64,000 nucleotides of DNA from Desulfospira joergensenii DSM 10085 (GCF_000420085.1 NZ_ATUG01000003.1:186001-250000), one strand, 5' to 3'; shown: positions 18,032 through 27,064, counted from the first letter of the stretch. Program-made: numbers and translations. The notes: generated by a model from the sequence alone, not told the origin.

Positions 18032-18058
18032 ATTATAGCCAGGCGTCAAAAAAGTCAA
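18032..18058 (-). promoter_or_regulatory. Candidate sigma-70 promoter of the kdsA-rpoN operon
   Basis: Read leftward, TTGACT (18058-18053) is followed after 15 bases by TATAAT (18037-18032). The spacing is short, though shifting the -10 by one base gives 16. The predicted start leaves about 40 bases before the kdsA ATG. It lies in the divergent region before the M23 peptidase gene. Confidence 0.5.
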
Positions 18059-18207
18059 GAATTGCTTGATAAGTTAGGGTATTGCTGGTATTTTTAAAGG
18101 CATTTTAGTCGATTGTGGCTAACCTGCTGAAAAAAATAGAAAATATCCCGAATTTTCCAGGAGTGACCTCCCATGGTGAGATTCGGCTTCCCAGGGGCAT
18201 GATTGGT

Positions 18208-19578
18208 ATGAAAAAAATTCTCTTCCTCTTGATACTTGTTGTTATGGCCGTTCCCCTTATCTGGGTGCTGGTTCATAAATACGAAGGAACCGCTCCTAGG
18301 GTCGAAGTCAGCCTGCCTTCCCTTTATCTGAAAAAAAGTTTTGAGATGGGTCTGGATGCCGGTGACCCGGGCACAGGCCTGAGAAATGTACAGGTTTCCG
18401 TAGTGCAGCAGGGCAATGAAAAAGTCCTTCTGGACAAGACATATCCGCCTTCTTCTATTCTGAATCTTTTGGGGGGGCCGTCCATGCCCCATGAACGGTT
18501 TACCCTGAATATAGAGGTTGATAAACTGGGATTGACGGATGGGGAGGCCCTGATCCGGATCCGGGTCTCGGACAACTCCTGGCGGTCCTGGAACAAGGGC
18601 AATGTCACCTATTTTGAACAAAAACTGATTGTCGATTCCACCCCTCCGAAGATCACAATTTTAAGCAAGCAGCACAACGTATCCAAGGGCGGTTCCGGGC
18701 TTGTGATTTACAGGACCTTTGAACCGGATCTCAAAACCGGGGTCAAGGTGGGTGACAATTTTTTTCCGGGATATCCCGGGATGTTTGATGACAAGGAGAT
18801 TTATGCCGCGTTTTTTGCCCTGGACTATACCCAGGGGCCTGGAACGAAAATCCGGGTCATTGCGGAAGATGCCGCCGGCAACTCCATTCAGAAGGGATTT
18901 TACCATTATATAAGGGACAAGAAATTCAAGATTGATACCCTGAATATTTCCGACCGGTTTCTTGGGGCCAAGATGCCCGATTTCAGCATGGGAGGAGAAC
19001 ACTCCGGTGCAGACGATTCCATGCTGGATAAGTTTTTAAAGGTAAATGGTGCGGTTCGGAAGGCCAATGTGGAAAAGGTGCTGGCCGCACCCAGTGACAC
19101 GGTGAACCAGGTTCTGTGGAAGGGCAGGTTCGGGCGTCTTGCCGGAGCCGCCACCCGGTCCGGCTTTGCCGACCACCGCATATACCGCTACAACGGAAAA
19201 GAAATCGACCGGGCCGTTCACCTGGGAATCGATCTTGCCTCCACAGCCCAGGCCCCGGTTAAAGCGGCCAACAGCGGCCGGGTCATCATGGCCGAGGCCG
19301 TGGGCATTTTCGGGAATACTATTATCCTGGACCATGGATTCGGCCTGGCCAGCCTTTATTCCCACCTGAGCAGTATGGCTGTCCGCCCGGGGGACAAAGT
19401 AGGCAAGGAAGATATTCTCGGAAATACCGGATTAACAGGTCTGGCCGGCGGAGATCACCTCCATTTTTCAATAATTGTCCACAATGTATTTGTCAATCCC
19501 GTTGAATGGTGGGACGCTTCATGGATAAAAAACAATATCACCTCAAAAATTGAGGCAATCGGAACCCTAAAAAACTAA
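18208..19578 (+). CDS. Membrane-anchored M23 (LytM-type) metallopeptidase
   Basis: A 456-residue peptidase expected to cut peptidoglycan cross-bridges in the periplasm. An N-terminal helix (MKKILFLLILVVMAVPLIWVLV) anchors or exports it. About 300 residues of beta-rich Ig-like sequence follow, then the M23 domain (about 330-440). The zinc site is complete: HLGID (HxxxD), YSHLS and HLHF. The ATG at 18208 has AGGGG ten bases upstream; ATG at 18199 is also possible. It diverges from kdsA. It could be an active hydrolase rather than an EnvC-like activator because no zinc ligand is missing. Confidence 0.9.
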   Translation: MKKILFLLILVVMAVPLIWVLVHKYEGTAPRVEVSLPSLYLKKSFEMGLDAGDPGTGLRNVQVSVVQQGNEKVLLDKTYPPSSILNLLGGPSMPHERFTLNIEVDKLGLTDGEALIRIRVSDNSWRSWNKGNVTYFEQKLIVDSTPPKITILSKQHNVSKGGSGLVIYRTFEPDLKTGVKVGDNFFPGYPGMFDDKEIYAAFFALDYTQGPGTKIRVIAEDAAGNSIQKGFYHYIRDKKFKIDTLNISDRFLGAKMPDFSMGGEHSGADDSMLDKFLKVNGAVRKANVEKVLAAPSDTVNQVLWKGRFGRLAGAATRSGFADHRIYRYNGKEIDRAVHLGIDLASTAQAPVKAANSGRVIMAEAVGIFGNTIILDHGFGLASLYSHLSSMAVRPGDKVGKEDILGNTGLTGLAGGDHLHFSIIVHNVFVNPVEWWDASWIKNNITSKIEAIGTLKN

Positions 19579-19611
19579 ACCGGATTGGCAAAAGAATTCA
19601 ATAAGGACATC

Positions 19612-20775
19612 ATGAGCAGTCATAAGATCAATAAAACCTATGAACAGATAAACAAGAAGATTGAACGGGGTGAGGCGGTTGTTGTCACGGCCGAAGAGAT
19701 CATTGATATTGCCCGCAGGGAAGGGGTGGTGGAGGCGGCCCGGCAGGTGGATGTGGTCACCACAGGCACCTTCGCACCCATGTGCTCCTCCGGGGCCTTT
19801 ATCAATATCGGCCAGTTCAAGCCCCTGGTAAGGACCACAAAAACCTGGTTCAACAATGTGCCGGCCTACTCGGGCCTGGCCGCGGTGGACTGTTACCTGG
19901 GCGCTACCCAGACCTGTGAGGATGATCCCCTGAACAAGCACCATCCCGGTGAATTCAACTACGGGGGCGGCCATGTGATCCAGGACCTGGTGGCGGGAAA
20001 AGAGGTTCAGATCCGGGCTGAAAGTTACGGCACCGACTGCTATCCCAATCGGAAGATCGAAAAAATCGTTACCCTCAAAGATCTTCCCAACGCCATGCTC
20101 TGCAATCCCAGAAACGGGTACCAGAACTACAATTGTGCCATCAACCGGTCCGATAAAATCAAATTTACCTATATGGGCACCCTTAAATCCAAAATGGGCA
20201 ATGCCAATTACTCCACCTCGGGACAGCTCAGCCCCCTGTTCAACGACCCATATCTGAAAACCATCGGGCTTGGCACCCGGATTTTCCTGGGCGGGGCCCA
20301 GGGGTATGTGAACTGGACCGGCACCCAGCACAAGAAGGATGTGGAGCGGGGTGTTAACGGGGTCCCCCTTTCTCCTGCCGGCACCCTTTCCGTGATCGGG
20401 GATCTCAAGGAGATGTCCCCGGAATGGCTGGTGGGACAGTCCATCCGGGGATACGGGATATCCCTTTCCGTGGGCCTGGGCATTCCCATCCCCATATTAA
20501 ATGAAGAAATTCTAAAGTATACGGCCGTGTCTGATGAAGAGATCTTCACCCAGATCGTGGATTACGGGTATGATTATCCCGAAGCCATCTCCAGATCCTA
20601 CGGCCAGGTCAGTTATGCTGAACTGAAAAGCGGTTCCATCATGGTAAAAGGACAAAAGGTAGTCACGGTACCCCTGTCCAGCATGGTCAAGGCAAGAAAA
20701 ATCGCCCGGATCCTGAAAACAGCCATCCAGCGTTCCAAGTTCTTTCTCGGTCAGCCCCAGCACATGTTCCATTAA
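19612..20775 (+). CDS. Homocysteine-forming protein, COG1900/DUF39 family
   Basis: Family implicated in making homocysteine by sulfur transfer to aspartate semialdehyde in methanogens and sulfate reducers. The 387-residue product has the family stretches TTGTFAPMCSSGAF and ESYGTDCYPNRK. Cys58 and Cys143 match by position the two Cys I recall as important in the Methanosarcina protein MA1821. There is no C-terminal CBS pair, and the usual partner (NIL-ferredoxin, COG2122) is not adjacent. The ATG at 19612 (AAGGA upstream) is preferred to a TTG at 19585. It sits between the M23 gene and lepB. Confidence 0.88.
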   Translation: MSSHKINKTYEQINKKIERGEAVVVTAEEIIDIARREGVVEAARQVDVVTTGTFAPMCSSGAFINIGQFKPLVRTTKTWFNNVPAYSGLAAVDCYLGATQTCEDDPLNKHHPGEFNYGGGHVIQDLVAGKEVQIRAESYGTDCYPNRKIEKIVTLKDLPNAMLCNPRNGYQNYNCAINRSDKIKFTYMGTLKSKMGNANYSTSGQLSPLFNDPYLKTIGLGTRIFLGGAQGYVNWTGTQHKKDVERGVNGVPLSPAGTLSVIGDLKEMSPEWLVGQSIRGYGISLSVGLGIPIPILNEEILKYTAVSDEEIFTQIVDYGYDYPEAISRSYGQVSYAELKSGSIMVKGQKVVTVPLSSMVKARKIARILKTAIQRSKFFLGQPQHMFH

Positions 20776-20796
20776 ACCCAAAGGCAGATTTCATCC

Positions 20797-21426
20797 ATGG
20801 CGAATATCAAGACGAAGAAAAAAAATGCGTGGCGGGAGAACATCGAGGCAATCCTGATTGCCGTTGTCATTGCCATGTTCATACGGACATTTATTGTCCA
20901 GGCGTTTAAAATTCCTTCCGGCTCCATGCTGGAAACCCTTCAGATCGGGGATCAGATCCTGGTCAACAAGTTCATCTACGGGGTAAAGATCCCCTTTACC
21001 GGGGGCAAGACCCTGATTCCGGTAAAAGATCCGGAGCGGGGAGATATCGTTGTTTTTCTCTATCCCGAGGACCCGTCCAAGGATTTTATCAAACGGGTCA
21101 TGGCCGTGGGCGGGGACACCATTGAAATCAGGGACAAGGAAGTCTTTATCAACGATAAAAAGGTGGAGGCGGAACCCTATGCCATCCACAAGGATAACCG
21201 GATCATCCCCGGCAAATTCAGCACCAGGGACAATCTGCACAGGATAAAAATCCCGGACAACAAGCTCTTTGTCATGGGAGACAACCGGGACAACAGCCAC
21301 GATTCCCGGTTCTGGGGATTTGTGGATTTAAGTGAAGTCAAAGGGGAGGCTTTCATGATCTACTGGTCCTGGAACAAGGAAAACTGGGGCATCCGGTGGC
21401 GGCGCATCGGAAATCTGCTATTTTAA
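20797..21426 (+). CDS. lepB: Signal peptidase I
   Basis: Inner-membrane protease that cleaves signal peptides of exported proteins. The 209-residue protein has one N-terminal membrane helix (about 14-32), the catalytic Ser in PSGSMLETL, catalytic Lys in FIKRVMAVGGD, and the GDNRDNSHDSRFWG box. A single helix and short length match the compact bacterial form. It starts 21 bases after the homocysteine-forming gene and precedes pyrB. Confidence 0.97.
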   Translation: MANIKTKKKNAWRENIEAILIAVVIAMFIRTFIVQAFKIPSGSMLETLQIGDQILVNKFIYGVKIPFTGGKTLIPVKDPERGDIVVFLYPEDPSKDFIKRVMAVGGDTIEIRDKEVFINDKKVEAEPYAIHKDNRIIPGKFSTRDNLHRIKIPDNKLFVMGDNRDNSHDSRFWGFVDLSEVKGEAFMIYWSWNKENWGIRWRRIGNLLF

Positions 21427-21436
21427 GGAAAAGATC

Positions 21437-22378
21437 ATGGTGTTTACAAGAAAGGACATTCTGGATATAAATTCCCTGGATAAAGATGAAATCTCCATGA
21501 TCCTGGACACGGCCCAGGGCATGAAGGAAATTTCCCAGAGACCGGTAAAAAAAGTGCCCACCCTCAGGGGAAAAACCATTGTTCTCTTTTTCCAGGAACC
21601 CTCCACCCGGACCAAACTCTCTTTTGATATCGCCGCCAAGCGGCTGTCTGCCGATTCCGTATCCATTTCCAAGTCATCTTCCAGCATAGTCAAGGGGGAG
21701 ACCCTTGTGGATACGGCCAGGAACCTGGAATCCATGAATCCGGACATCATTGTCATGCGCCACTCTTCATCCGGGGCAGCCCATCAGATTTCCCAACGGG
21801 TAAAATGCTCGGTGATCAACGCGGGAGACGGGATCCATGCCCATCCCTCCCAGGCCCTGCTGGACATGATGACCATCCGGGAGAAAAAGGGAAAGATAGA
21901 GGGGCTTAAAATCGCCATTGTGGGAGATATCTCCCACTCCAGAGTGGCCCGGTCGGACATCATCGGGCTTTCCAGGATGGGGGCCAAGGTTACCATATGC
22001 GCGCCGGGGACCATGATTCCCCCGGGAATTGAGGATCTGGGCTGTGGGGTGGCTGAAAACATGGAATCCTGCGTAACGGATGCCGATGTGATCATGATGC
22101 TCAGGATCCAGAAGGAACGCCAGGAAAATATTCTCTTTCCCACGGAAAGGGAGTATGCCGCCCTGTACGGCCTCAACCGGAAAAGACTGGATCTGGCCGG
22201 AAAGGATGCCATTGTCATGCATCCCGGGCCTTTGAACCGGGGGGTCGAGATCTCCAGCGGGGTGGCAGACTCGGGATGCTCTTTGATCCTGGAACAGGTG
22301 ACCAACGGGGTGGCCCTGAGAATGGCCCTTTACTACCTTGTGGCCGGAGGAGGAAGCCGACATGCAGATGTTGATTAA
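21437..22378 (+). CDS. pyrB: Aspartate carbamoyltransferase, catalytic chain
   Basis: Joins carbamoyl phosphate to aspartate in pyrimidine synthesis. The 313-residue protein has the carbamoyl-phosphate site FQEPSTRTKLSF, MRHSSSGAAHQ and the C-terminal HPGPLNRGVEI. The length and the absence of an adjacent pyrI suggest a form without regulatory chains; the following dihydroorotase gene suggests a PyrB-PyrC assembly of the type known in Aquifex, though that is inference. The end overlaps pyrC by 17 bases. Confidence 0.97.
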   Translation: MVFTRKDILDINSLDKDEISMILDTAQGMKEISQRPVKKVPTLRGKTIVLFFQEPSTRTKLSFDIAAKRLSADSVSISKSSSSIVKGETLVDTARNLESMNPDIIVMRHSSSGAAHQISQRVKCSVINAGDGIHAHPSQALLDMMTIREKKGKIEGLKIAIVGDISHSRVARSDIIGLSRMGAKVTICAPGTMIPPGIEDLGCGVAENMESCVTDADVIMMLRIQKERQENILFPTEREYAALYGLNRKRLDLAGKDAIVMHPGPLNRGVEISSGVADSGCSLILEQVTNGVALRMALYYLVAGGGSRHADVD

Positions 22379-23648
22379 AAACGCCGGGGTGATCGACCCT
22401 GGCAATTTGGAAGGAAAAAAGGACATCCTGATCCAGGAGGGTCGGATTGAGGCGATTCTGGACCCGGGGCAACCGGTTCCGGATAAATTTCAAACCCCGG
22501 AGCTTCAGATTGTTGACGCCCCGGGCATGATCCTGACCCCCGGGCTCATCGATGTCCATGTTCACCTCCGGGAGCCGGGCCATGAATATAAGGAAACCGT
22601 AGAAACGGGCCTTAAAGCCGCGGCCCGGGGAGGATTCACTGCGGTCTGCTCCATGCCCAATACAAAACCGGTGAACGACAATGGTCAGGTGACCTCTTTT
22701 ATCATCTCCCAGGGTAAAAAAGCCGGGGCTGCCAGGGTCTATCCCGCCGGGGCCGTATCCGTGGGATCCCTGGGCAAAACCCTGGCCGAGATCCATGACA
22801 TGAAAAGGGCCGGGATCCGGGCCGTCACAGACGACGGAATGCCTGTGGAAAATCCACAGCTCATGCGAAGGGCCCTGGAGTACTGCAAGGGGCTGAACAT
22901 CCCGGTTCTGGTCCATGCCGAGGACAGGAACCTGGCTGCCGGCGGCGCCATGAACGAAGGGCCCCGGGCCACCCTCCTGGGGATTCCCGGGATTCCCAAT
23001 GCCGCGGAAAGCGCCATGGTGGTCCGGGATATCGGTCTGGCCGAGCTCACCGGGGCCCATGTCCACTTCTGCCATATCTCCACGGCCGAGTCTGTGGAGG
23101 CTGTCCGCCAGGCCAAAAAACGGGGGGCAAATGTAACCTGTGAGACCGCCCCCCACTATTTTACCCTGACGGACCGGGATATCAAAGAGTATGACACCAA
23201 CTTCAAGATGAATCCCCCCCTGCGGTCTGAAAAGGACCGGGATGCCATTATCCAAGGGCTGATTGACGGCACCATTGACATGATCGCCACGGACCATGCC
23301 CCCCACAGCATCGATGAAAAAGACCTGGAGTTTGACCGGGCCGCCTTCGGCATCATCGGCCTGGAAACGGCTCTGCCCCTGGCCCTTGATCTGGTCCGGG
23401 AGGGCCGTTTGTCCATGGAGGATCTGATTCTCAAACTGTCCAAGAATCCGGCCCGGCTCATGGGGGTCGATAACGATCTAAAACCGGGAGCTGTAGCTGA
23501 TGTAACCCTTATCGACCCGGATGCGGAGTATACAATTGATCCGGAAGATTTTCTTTCCAAGAGCCGGAACACCCCATTTGGGGGAATGAAAGTCCGGGGA
23601 AACATCTTTATGACCCTGGTTGACGGGAAGATCGTTTACCAAAGGTAA
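22362..23648 (+). CDS. pyrC: Dihydroorotase, type I
   Basis: Cyclises carbamoyl aspartate to dihydroorotate. The 428-residue amidohydrolase has metal ligands in DVHVHLREPGHEYKE, the SMPNTKPVND substrate stretch, FCHISTAES and the catalytic Asp in ATDHAPHS. All ligands look intact, so it is an active enzyme rather than a PyrX-like relic. The ATG at 22362 has GGAGG eight bases upstream; a GTG at 22338 is less likely. It lies inside the pyrB end. Confidence 0.97.
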   Translation: MQMLIKNAGVIDPGNLEGKKDILIQEGRIEAILDPGQPVPDKFQTPELQIVDAPGMILTPGLIDVHVHLREPGHEYKETVETGLKAAARGGFTAVCSMPNTKPVNDNGQVTSFIISQGKKAGAARVYPAGAVSVGSLGKTLAEIHDMKRAGIRAVTDDGMPVENPQLMRRALEYCKGLNIPVLVHAEDRNLAAGGAMNEGPRATLLGIPGIPNAAESAMVVRDIGLAELTGAHVHFCHISTAESVEAVRQAKKRGANVTCETAPHYFTLTDRDIKEYDTNFKMNPPLRSEKDRDAIIQGLIDGTIDMIATDHAPHSIDEKDLEFDRAAFGIIGLETALPLALDLVREGRLSMEDLILKLSKNPARLMGVDNDLKPGAVADVTLIDPDAEYTIDPEDFLSKSRNTPFGGMKVRGNIFMTLVDGKIVYQR

Positions 23649-23672
23649 AATTCTGTGGAAGGTGACGGCCTT

Positions 23673-25061
23673 ATGAGTGACAAGCACAAGATACTGGTGG
23701 TGGATGACGAGCCTTCCATGAGGGAGTTCCTGGAGGTCCTCCTGTCCAAGGAAGGGTATGGTGTGGAACTGGCCAAAAACGGGAAACAGGCCCTGGGACT
23801 GATCCGGAAAAACCGGTATGACCTGGTCCTGTCCGATATCCGCCTGGGGGACATCACCGGCCTGGACGTGCTCAGGGAGGTCAAGAAAACACAGGGCGAC
23901 ACCGTGGTCATCCTGATTTCCGCCTATTCCACCACCGAGATCGCCGTGGAAGCCATGAACGAAGGGGCCTATGATTTTGTTCCCAAACCCTTTGACAACA
24001 CCGAACTCAAAGGAACAATCGCCAGGGCCCTGGAGCTGAAAACCCTGGAGCACGACAAGGAAAGGGTCAGTTCCGAACTCCGGGACTACATGTACTTTAA
24101 CCGGATCATCGGGAAAAGTCCGGGCATGCAGGCCATCTATAAAAAGATAGAACAGATCGGCCCCACCAAGACCAACGTCCTCATCACCGGGGAGAGCGGC
24201 ACGGGCAAGGAACTGATCGCCCGGGCCATCCATGAGAACTCCGACCGGAAAGACAAGCCTTTCGTGGTGGTCAACTGCGGGGGCATCCCGGACACCCTCA
24301 TGGAGAGCGAGTTTTTCGGCCATGTCAAGGGCTCCTTCACCGGGGCCATCAGCGATAAAAAGGGACTCTTTGAAGCGGCCAACCAGGGCACCATCTTTCT
24401 GGACGAGATCGGGGAACTCTCCATGATGCTCCAGGTCAAGCTGCTCCGGGCGGTCCAGGAGACCTCATTCAAGCCCGTGGGCGGAACCCAGGAGATCGAC
24501 GTGGACGTTAGGATCATCTCAGCCACCAACAAGAAGCTGGAAGAGGAGGTCATCGAAGGAAACTTCCGGGAAGACCTCTTTTTCCGCCTTAATGTCATCC
24601 CCATCAAGGTGCCCCCCTTAAAGGACCGGAAAGGGGATATTGAGATTCTGTCCAATCACTTTGCCGAAAAATACTCCAAAAAAATGGGCAAGGACATTAT
24701 CAAACTTTCCTCCTATGCCATTGATTTTTTAAACAAGTACAGTTTCCCCGGCAATGTCCGGGAACTGGAAAATCTCATCGAACGCAGTGTGGCACTCTCC
24801 TCCACCAACATCATCCTGCCCGAAAGCCTGACCATCTCCATGCACAAGAAACGCCGCTGGGTGGAGGGCATCGAAGACCGCCGCTTTGATCTGGAACAGG
24901 TGGAGCAGGGCGTGGATCTGGACGAAATCCTCTCCGCCATTGAATCGGCCTATCTTAAAAAGGCCATGGAACTGGCCCGGGGCAACAAGAGCAAGGCGGC
25001 CGAATACCTGAACCTGACCCTGCGGTCCCTGAGGTACCGGTTGGATAAGGTGGATGACTGA
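23673..25061 (+). CDS. pilR: Sigma-54-dependent response regulator, PilR type
   Basis: NtrC-family activator, 462 residues. The receiver (1-120) has Asp11-Asp12, phospho-acceptor Asp55 and Lys105. The central AAA+ domain has GESGTGKE, the sigma-54 contact loop GSFTGA, Walker B GTIFLDEIGEL and FREDLFFRLNV. A Fis-type helix-turn-helix ends the protein. The PilR call rests on the next gene being pilA behind a sigma-54 promoter. The cognate sensor type, PilS, is encoded at 58.8 kb, not next door. The ATG at 23673 has GGTGA seven bases upstream. It is 24 bases past pyrC, so it may share the pyr transcript. Confidence 0.92.
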   Translation: MSDKHKILVVDDEPSMREFLEVLLSKEGYGVELAKNGKQALGLIRKNRYDLVLSDIRLGDITGLDVLREVKKTQGDTVVILISAYSTTEIAVEAMNEGAYDFVPKPFDNTELKGTIARALELKTLEHDKERVSSELRDYMYFNRIIGKSPGMQAIYKKIEQIGPTKTNVLITGESGTGKELIARAIHENSDRKDKPFVVVNCGGIPDTLMESEFFGHVKGSFTGAISDKKGLFEAANQGTIFLDEIGELSMMLQVKLLRAVQETSFKPVGGTQEIDVDVRIISATNKKLEEEVIEGNFREDLFFRLNVIPIKVPPLKDRKGDIEILSNHFAEKYSKKMGKDIIKLSSYAIDFLNKYSFPGNVRELENLIERSVALSSTNIILPESLTISMHKKRRWVEGIEDRRFDLEQVEQGVDLDEILSAIESAYLKKAMELARGNKSKAAEYLNLTLRSLRYRLDKVDD

Positions 25062-25142
25062 TACGAAATTTCACAGGCACCCCATCAATTTGATCTTATA
25101 TAACCATTGAAGATTCCAGTCTTTTCAAGGTTTGGATGGTTT

Positions 25143-25157
25143 TGACATTTTTTGTCA
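25143..25157. promoter_or_regulatory. Palindrome upstream of pilA, candidate PilR enhancer site
   Basis: TGACA-TTTTT-TGTCA is a perfect 5-bp inverted repeat with a T5 centre, about 130 bases upstream of the -24/-12 element. That is a normal distance for an activator site of sigma-54 promoters. The TGTC core also recalls the PilR site reported in Pseudomonas. Function is inferred. Confidence 0.45.
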
Positions 25158-25286
25158 GCCAGGAAATGGTTTTTGTTAACTCCGGGTACTCTTACAACTC
25201 AATTTTTTTTCAGCAATCTCTCCCTTAAGAAAAATTATTCTATTATTTCAGCCTGTTAACATTTACCTATCCTTTTTTTACCCCCC

Positions 25287-25302
25287 TGGCACACCCGTTG
25301 CT
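25287..25302 (+). promoter_or_regulatory. Sigma-54 (-24/-12) promoter of pilA
   Basis: TGGCACACCCGTTGCT matches the TGGCAC-N5-TTGC(A/T) consensus with correct GG-to-GC spacing. The predicted transcription start is near 25313, about 57 bases before the pilA ATG. A T-rich palindrome lies upstream and the pilR gene ends 225 bases before. Confidence 0.92.
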
Positions 25303-25369
25303 ATTTAGGTTAGGCAGTTGAGAAAACGAACAAACAATTTTAAGTCAACCAAAAATAAGGAGAATTAAA

Positions 25370-25840
25370 ATGACTAAAATGTTGAAGAAAGACCAGAAGG
25401 GTTTTACCTTGATCGAACTCATGATCGTTGTGGCTATTATCGGTATTTTGGCGGCTATTGCTATTCCGAATTTCCTGCAGTATCAGTTGAAATCTAAGAC
25501 TGCTGAGGCAAAGACCAACCTGGGGGCAATTAAGACATCGCAAGAGGCTTACAGAGCTGAACAAGATGCTTACCTTCCTTGCGCCGCAAACCCCGCTGCT
25601 GCCATAACAGCAGGGAAAAGAACGTGGGATGCTGGCGGAGGTTTCGCAACTATAGGATTTGCACCCGCTGGTGATGTTTACTATCAGTATGCCGTTGCCG
25701 TAACAGCTCCCGCAGCAGCAACTCCACCTACTTTTTCAGCTACCGCAACAGGTGACTTGGATGCCGATGGTACAAATGCAGTTTTCACCATGACTGATGC
25801 TGGTGCACTTACAGGTCCTGTCCCTGCAACTGCATTCTAA
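25370..25840 (+). CDS. pilA: Type IV major pilin
   Basis: Structural pilin, 156 residues before processing. The prepilin leader is 11 residues ending in Lys-Gly, followed by [23 protein letters not shown] with Phe1 and Glu5 for PilD cleavage, N-methylation and assembly. The mature chain of about 145 residues has only one Cys, so the usual C-terminal disulfide loop is absent; the C-terminus is Ala/Thr-rich with a DLDADGTNA acidic stretch. AAGGAG lies eight bases before the ATG. Transcription should depend on RpoN and PilR. It has its own terminator, which favours high, separate expression. Confidence 0.97.
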   Translation: MTKMLKKDQKGFTLIELMIVVAIIGILAAIAIPNFLQYQLKSKTAEAKTNLGAIKTSQEAYRAEQDAYLPCAANPAAAITAGKRTWDAGGGFATIGFAPAGDVYYQYAVAVTAPAAATPPTFSATATGDLDADGTNAVFTMTDAGALTGPVPATAF

Positions 25841-25888
25841 ACCTTACTTTATAGTCAGTACTATCCCCAGAGAATTCTATTTCAAAAA

Positions 25889-25924
25889 AGAGAGAGGTCA
25901 AAGCTTTTGACCTCTCTCTTTTTT
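25889..25924 (+). terminator. Rho-independent terminator after pilA
   Basis: A 13-bp stem (25890-25902 with 25906-25918) is followed by six T. The left arm is preceded by A6, so the signal may work in both directions. Confidence 0.92.
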
Positions 25925-26154
25925 CATTTACAAGCCATACAAAATTTTCAATAAAAACTCATCCATGTACAAGAATTTTCCTTCACAGAAAAATTATCTC
26001 AAAAGATTTTAATTTAAGATTGGAACAACAGTATTGGATTTTGTTAATATGGTTTTTAAAAAATTGTAAGAGAGGTTTTACAAAACCTGGAAAACTCAAC
26101 AGTTAAATATTTTTGATAGTGTTTTATCTTATGGCATGTTATTGAAATCAAGCC
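25925..26154. other. AT-rich spacer, no gene seen
   Basis: Strongly AT-rich stretch between the pilA terminator and the next gene. No open frame of useful length and no clear -35/-10 pair. It probably holds the promoter of the following gene. Confidence 0.5.
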
Positions 26155-27048
26155 ATGAAAAAAATAGCCTTTTGCATAGTGCTCATGCTTTTTTGTTTTT
26201 TTATCAGTTCAAACATCGATAAAAAATTTCAACCTGTTATTATCGAAGATTTATTTTATCTGCCATCTGGAAATTTTTTAAAAGGCGCAGCCCTTGGATT
26301 CGATGAGATATTAGCTGATTTTTTATGGATTAAAGCACTATCTTATTTTGGCGAACATGCTTCCACCGATCAAAACTATTCATGGTTGAGTCATATTTTA
26401 GATATTGTCACCACGTTAGATCCTTTTTACCAGATTCCTTACGAATTTGGTGGAGTTATTCTTACTACAGAATTGAATGATGTGGAAAAGTCGACACTTT
26501 TACTTAAAAAGGGCATGAAAAATATCTCTACATCTCATCCTAGATATTGGTATTTTCCTTTTTTTATAGCCTTCAATTACATGTATCATAAAAATGATTA
26601 TATAACTGCCGCTCATTATCTTGAACAGGCTGCAAAATTTCCTGAAAGTCCAGCTTATATTCCTTTATTGGTATCCAGGCTTTATGCCGACGCTGATTCA
26701 CCGGAGATCGCTGTGGCTTTTTTGAAAGAGATGATAAAAAGTACGGATAAACCAGAACTAAAAACCAAGCTGACACAACGGCTCAATGAAATAATTAATA
26801 CCAACAACATAAAATTCCTGGGACAGGCCGTAGATCAATTCATTTCAAAATTTTACAGGTATCCTAACAATTTAGGAGAACTTATAGAAAAAGGTATGAT
26901 TAACTCTGTGCCGTTTGATCCCAGGGGAGGCAGGTATTATATATCCCGGGAAGATCATTTAGTTCGAAATACCAAAAAGTCGAAAAACCTGAAAGTCCAC
27001 ATTGACAAATCACCAAAATCTATTCTTAATATGGTTCCGGCAGAATAA
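26155..27048 (+). CDS. Exported helical-repeat protein with pseudopilin-like C-terminus
   Basis: A 297-residue protein with an N-terminal signal or anchor helix (residues 3-18). The middle is helical and resembles tetratricopeptide repeats (PRYWYFPFFIAFNYMYHKND, then a AAHYLEQAAKFPES helix pair). The end (YPNNLGELIEKGMINSVPFDPRGG) resembles the C-terminal motif of GspG-type pseudopilins. The LPSGNFLKGAALGFDEILAD stretch recalls proteins next to pilus ABC genes in other deltaproteobacteria. Base use is far more AT-rich than in neighbours. By position it may be the third, PilG-like, member of a PilGHI system; that is inference. Confidence 0.75.
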   Translation: MKKIAFCIVLMLFCFFISSNIDKKFQPVIIEDLFYLPSGNFLKGAALGFDEILADFLWIKALSYFGEHASTDQNYSWLSHILDIVTTLDPFYQIPYEFGGVILTTELNDVEKSTLLLKKGMKNISTSHPRYWYFPFFIAFNYMYHKNDYITAAHYLEQAAKFPESPAYIPLLVSRLYADADSPEIAVAFLKEMIKSTDKPELKTKLTQRLNEIINTNNIKFLGQAVDQFISKFYRYPNNLGELIEKGMINSVPFDPRGGRYYISREDHLVRNTKKSKNLKVHIDKSPKSILNMVPAE

Positions 27049-27064
27049 AACAGGGGCTGATAAG

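Noticed and set aside
18160-18176. AGGAG followed by ATG as start of the M23 peptidase
   Set aside because: That ATG is out of frame with the peptidase; the in-frame starts are 18199 and 18208.
22215-23306. A 363-codon open frame opposite pyrC
   Set aside because: Antisense of intact dihydroorotase; low-complexity Gly/His/Pro translation.
25062-25369. Possible c-di-GMP (GEMM) riboswitch before pilA
   Set aside because: Such riboswitches precede pilus genes in relatives, but the conserved GEMM core pattern is not present here; only the sigma-54 element and palindrome are seen.
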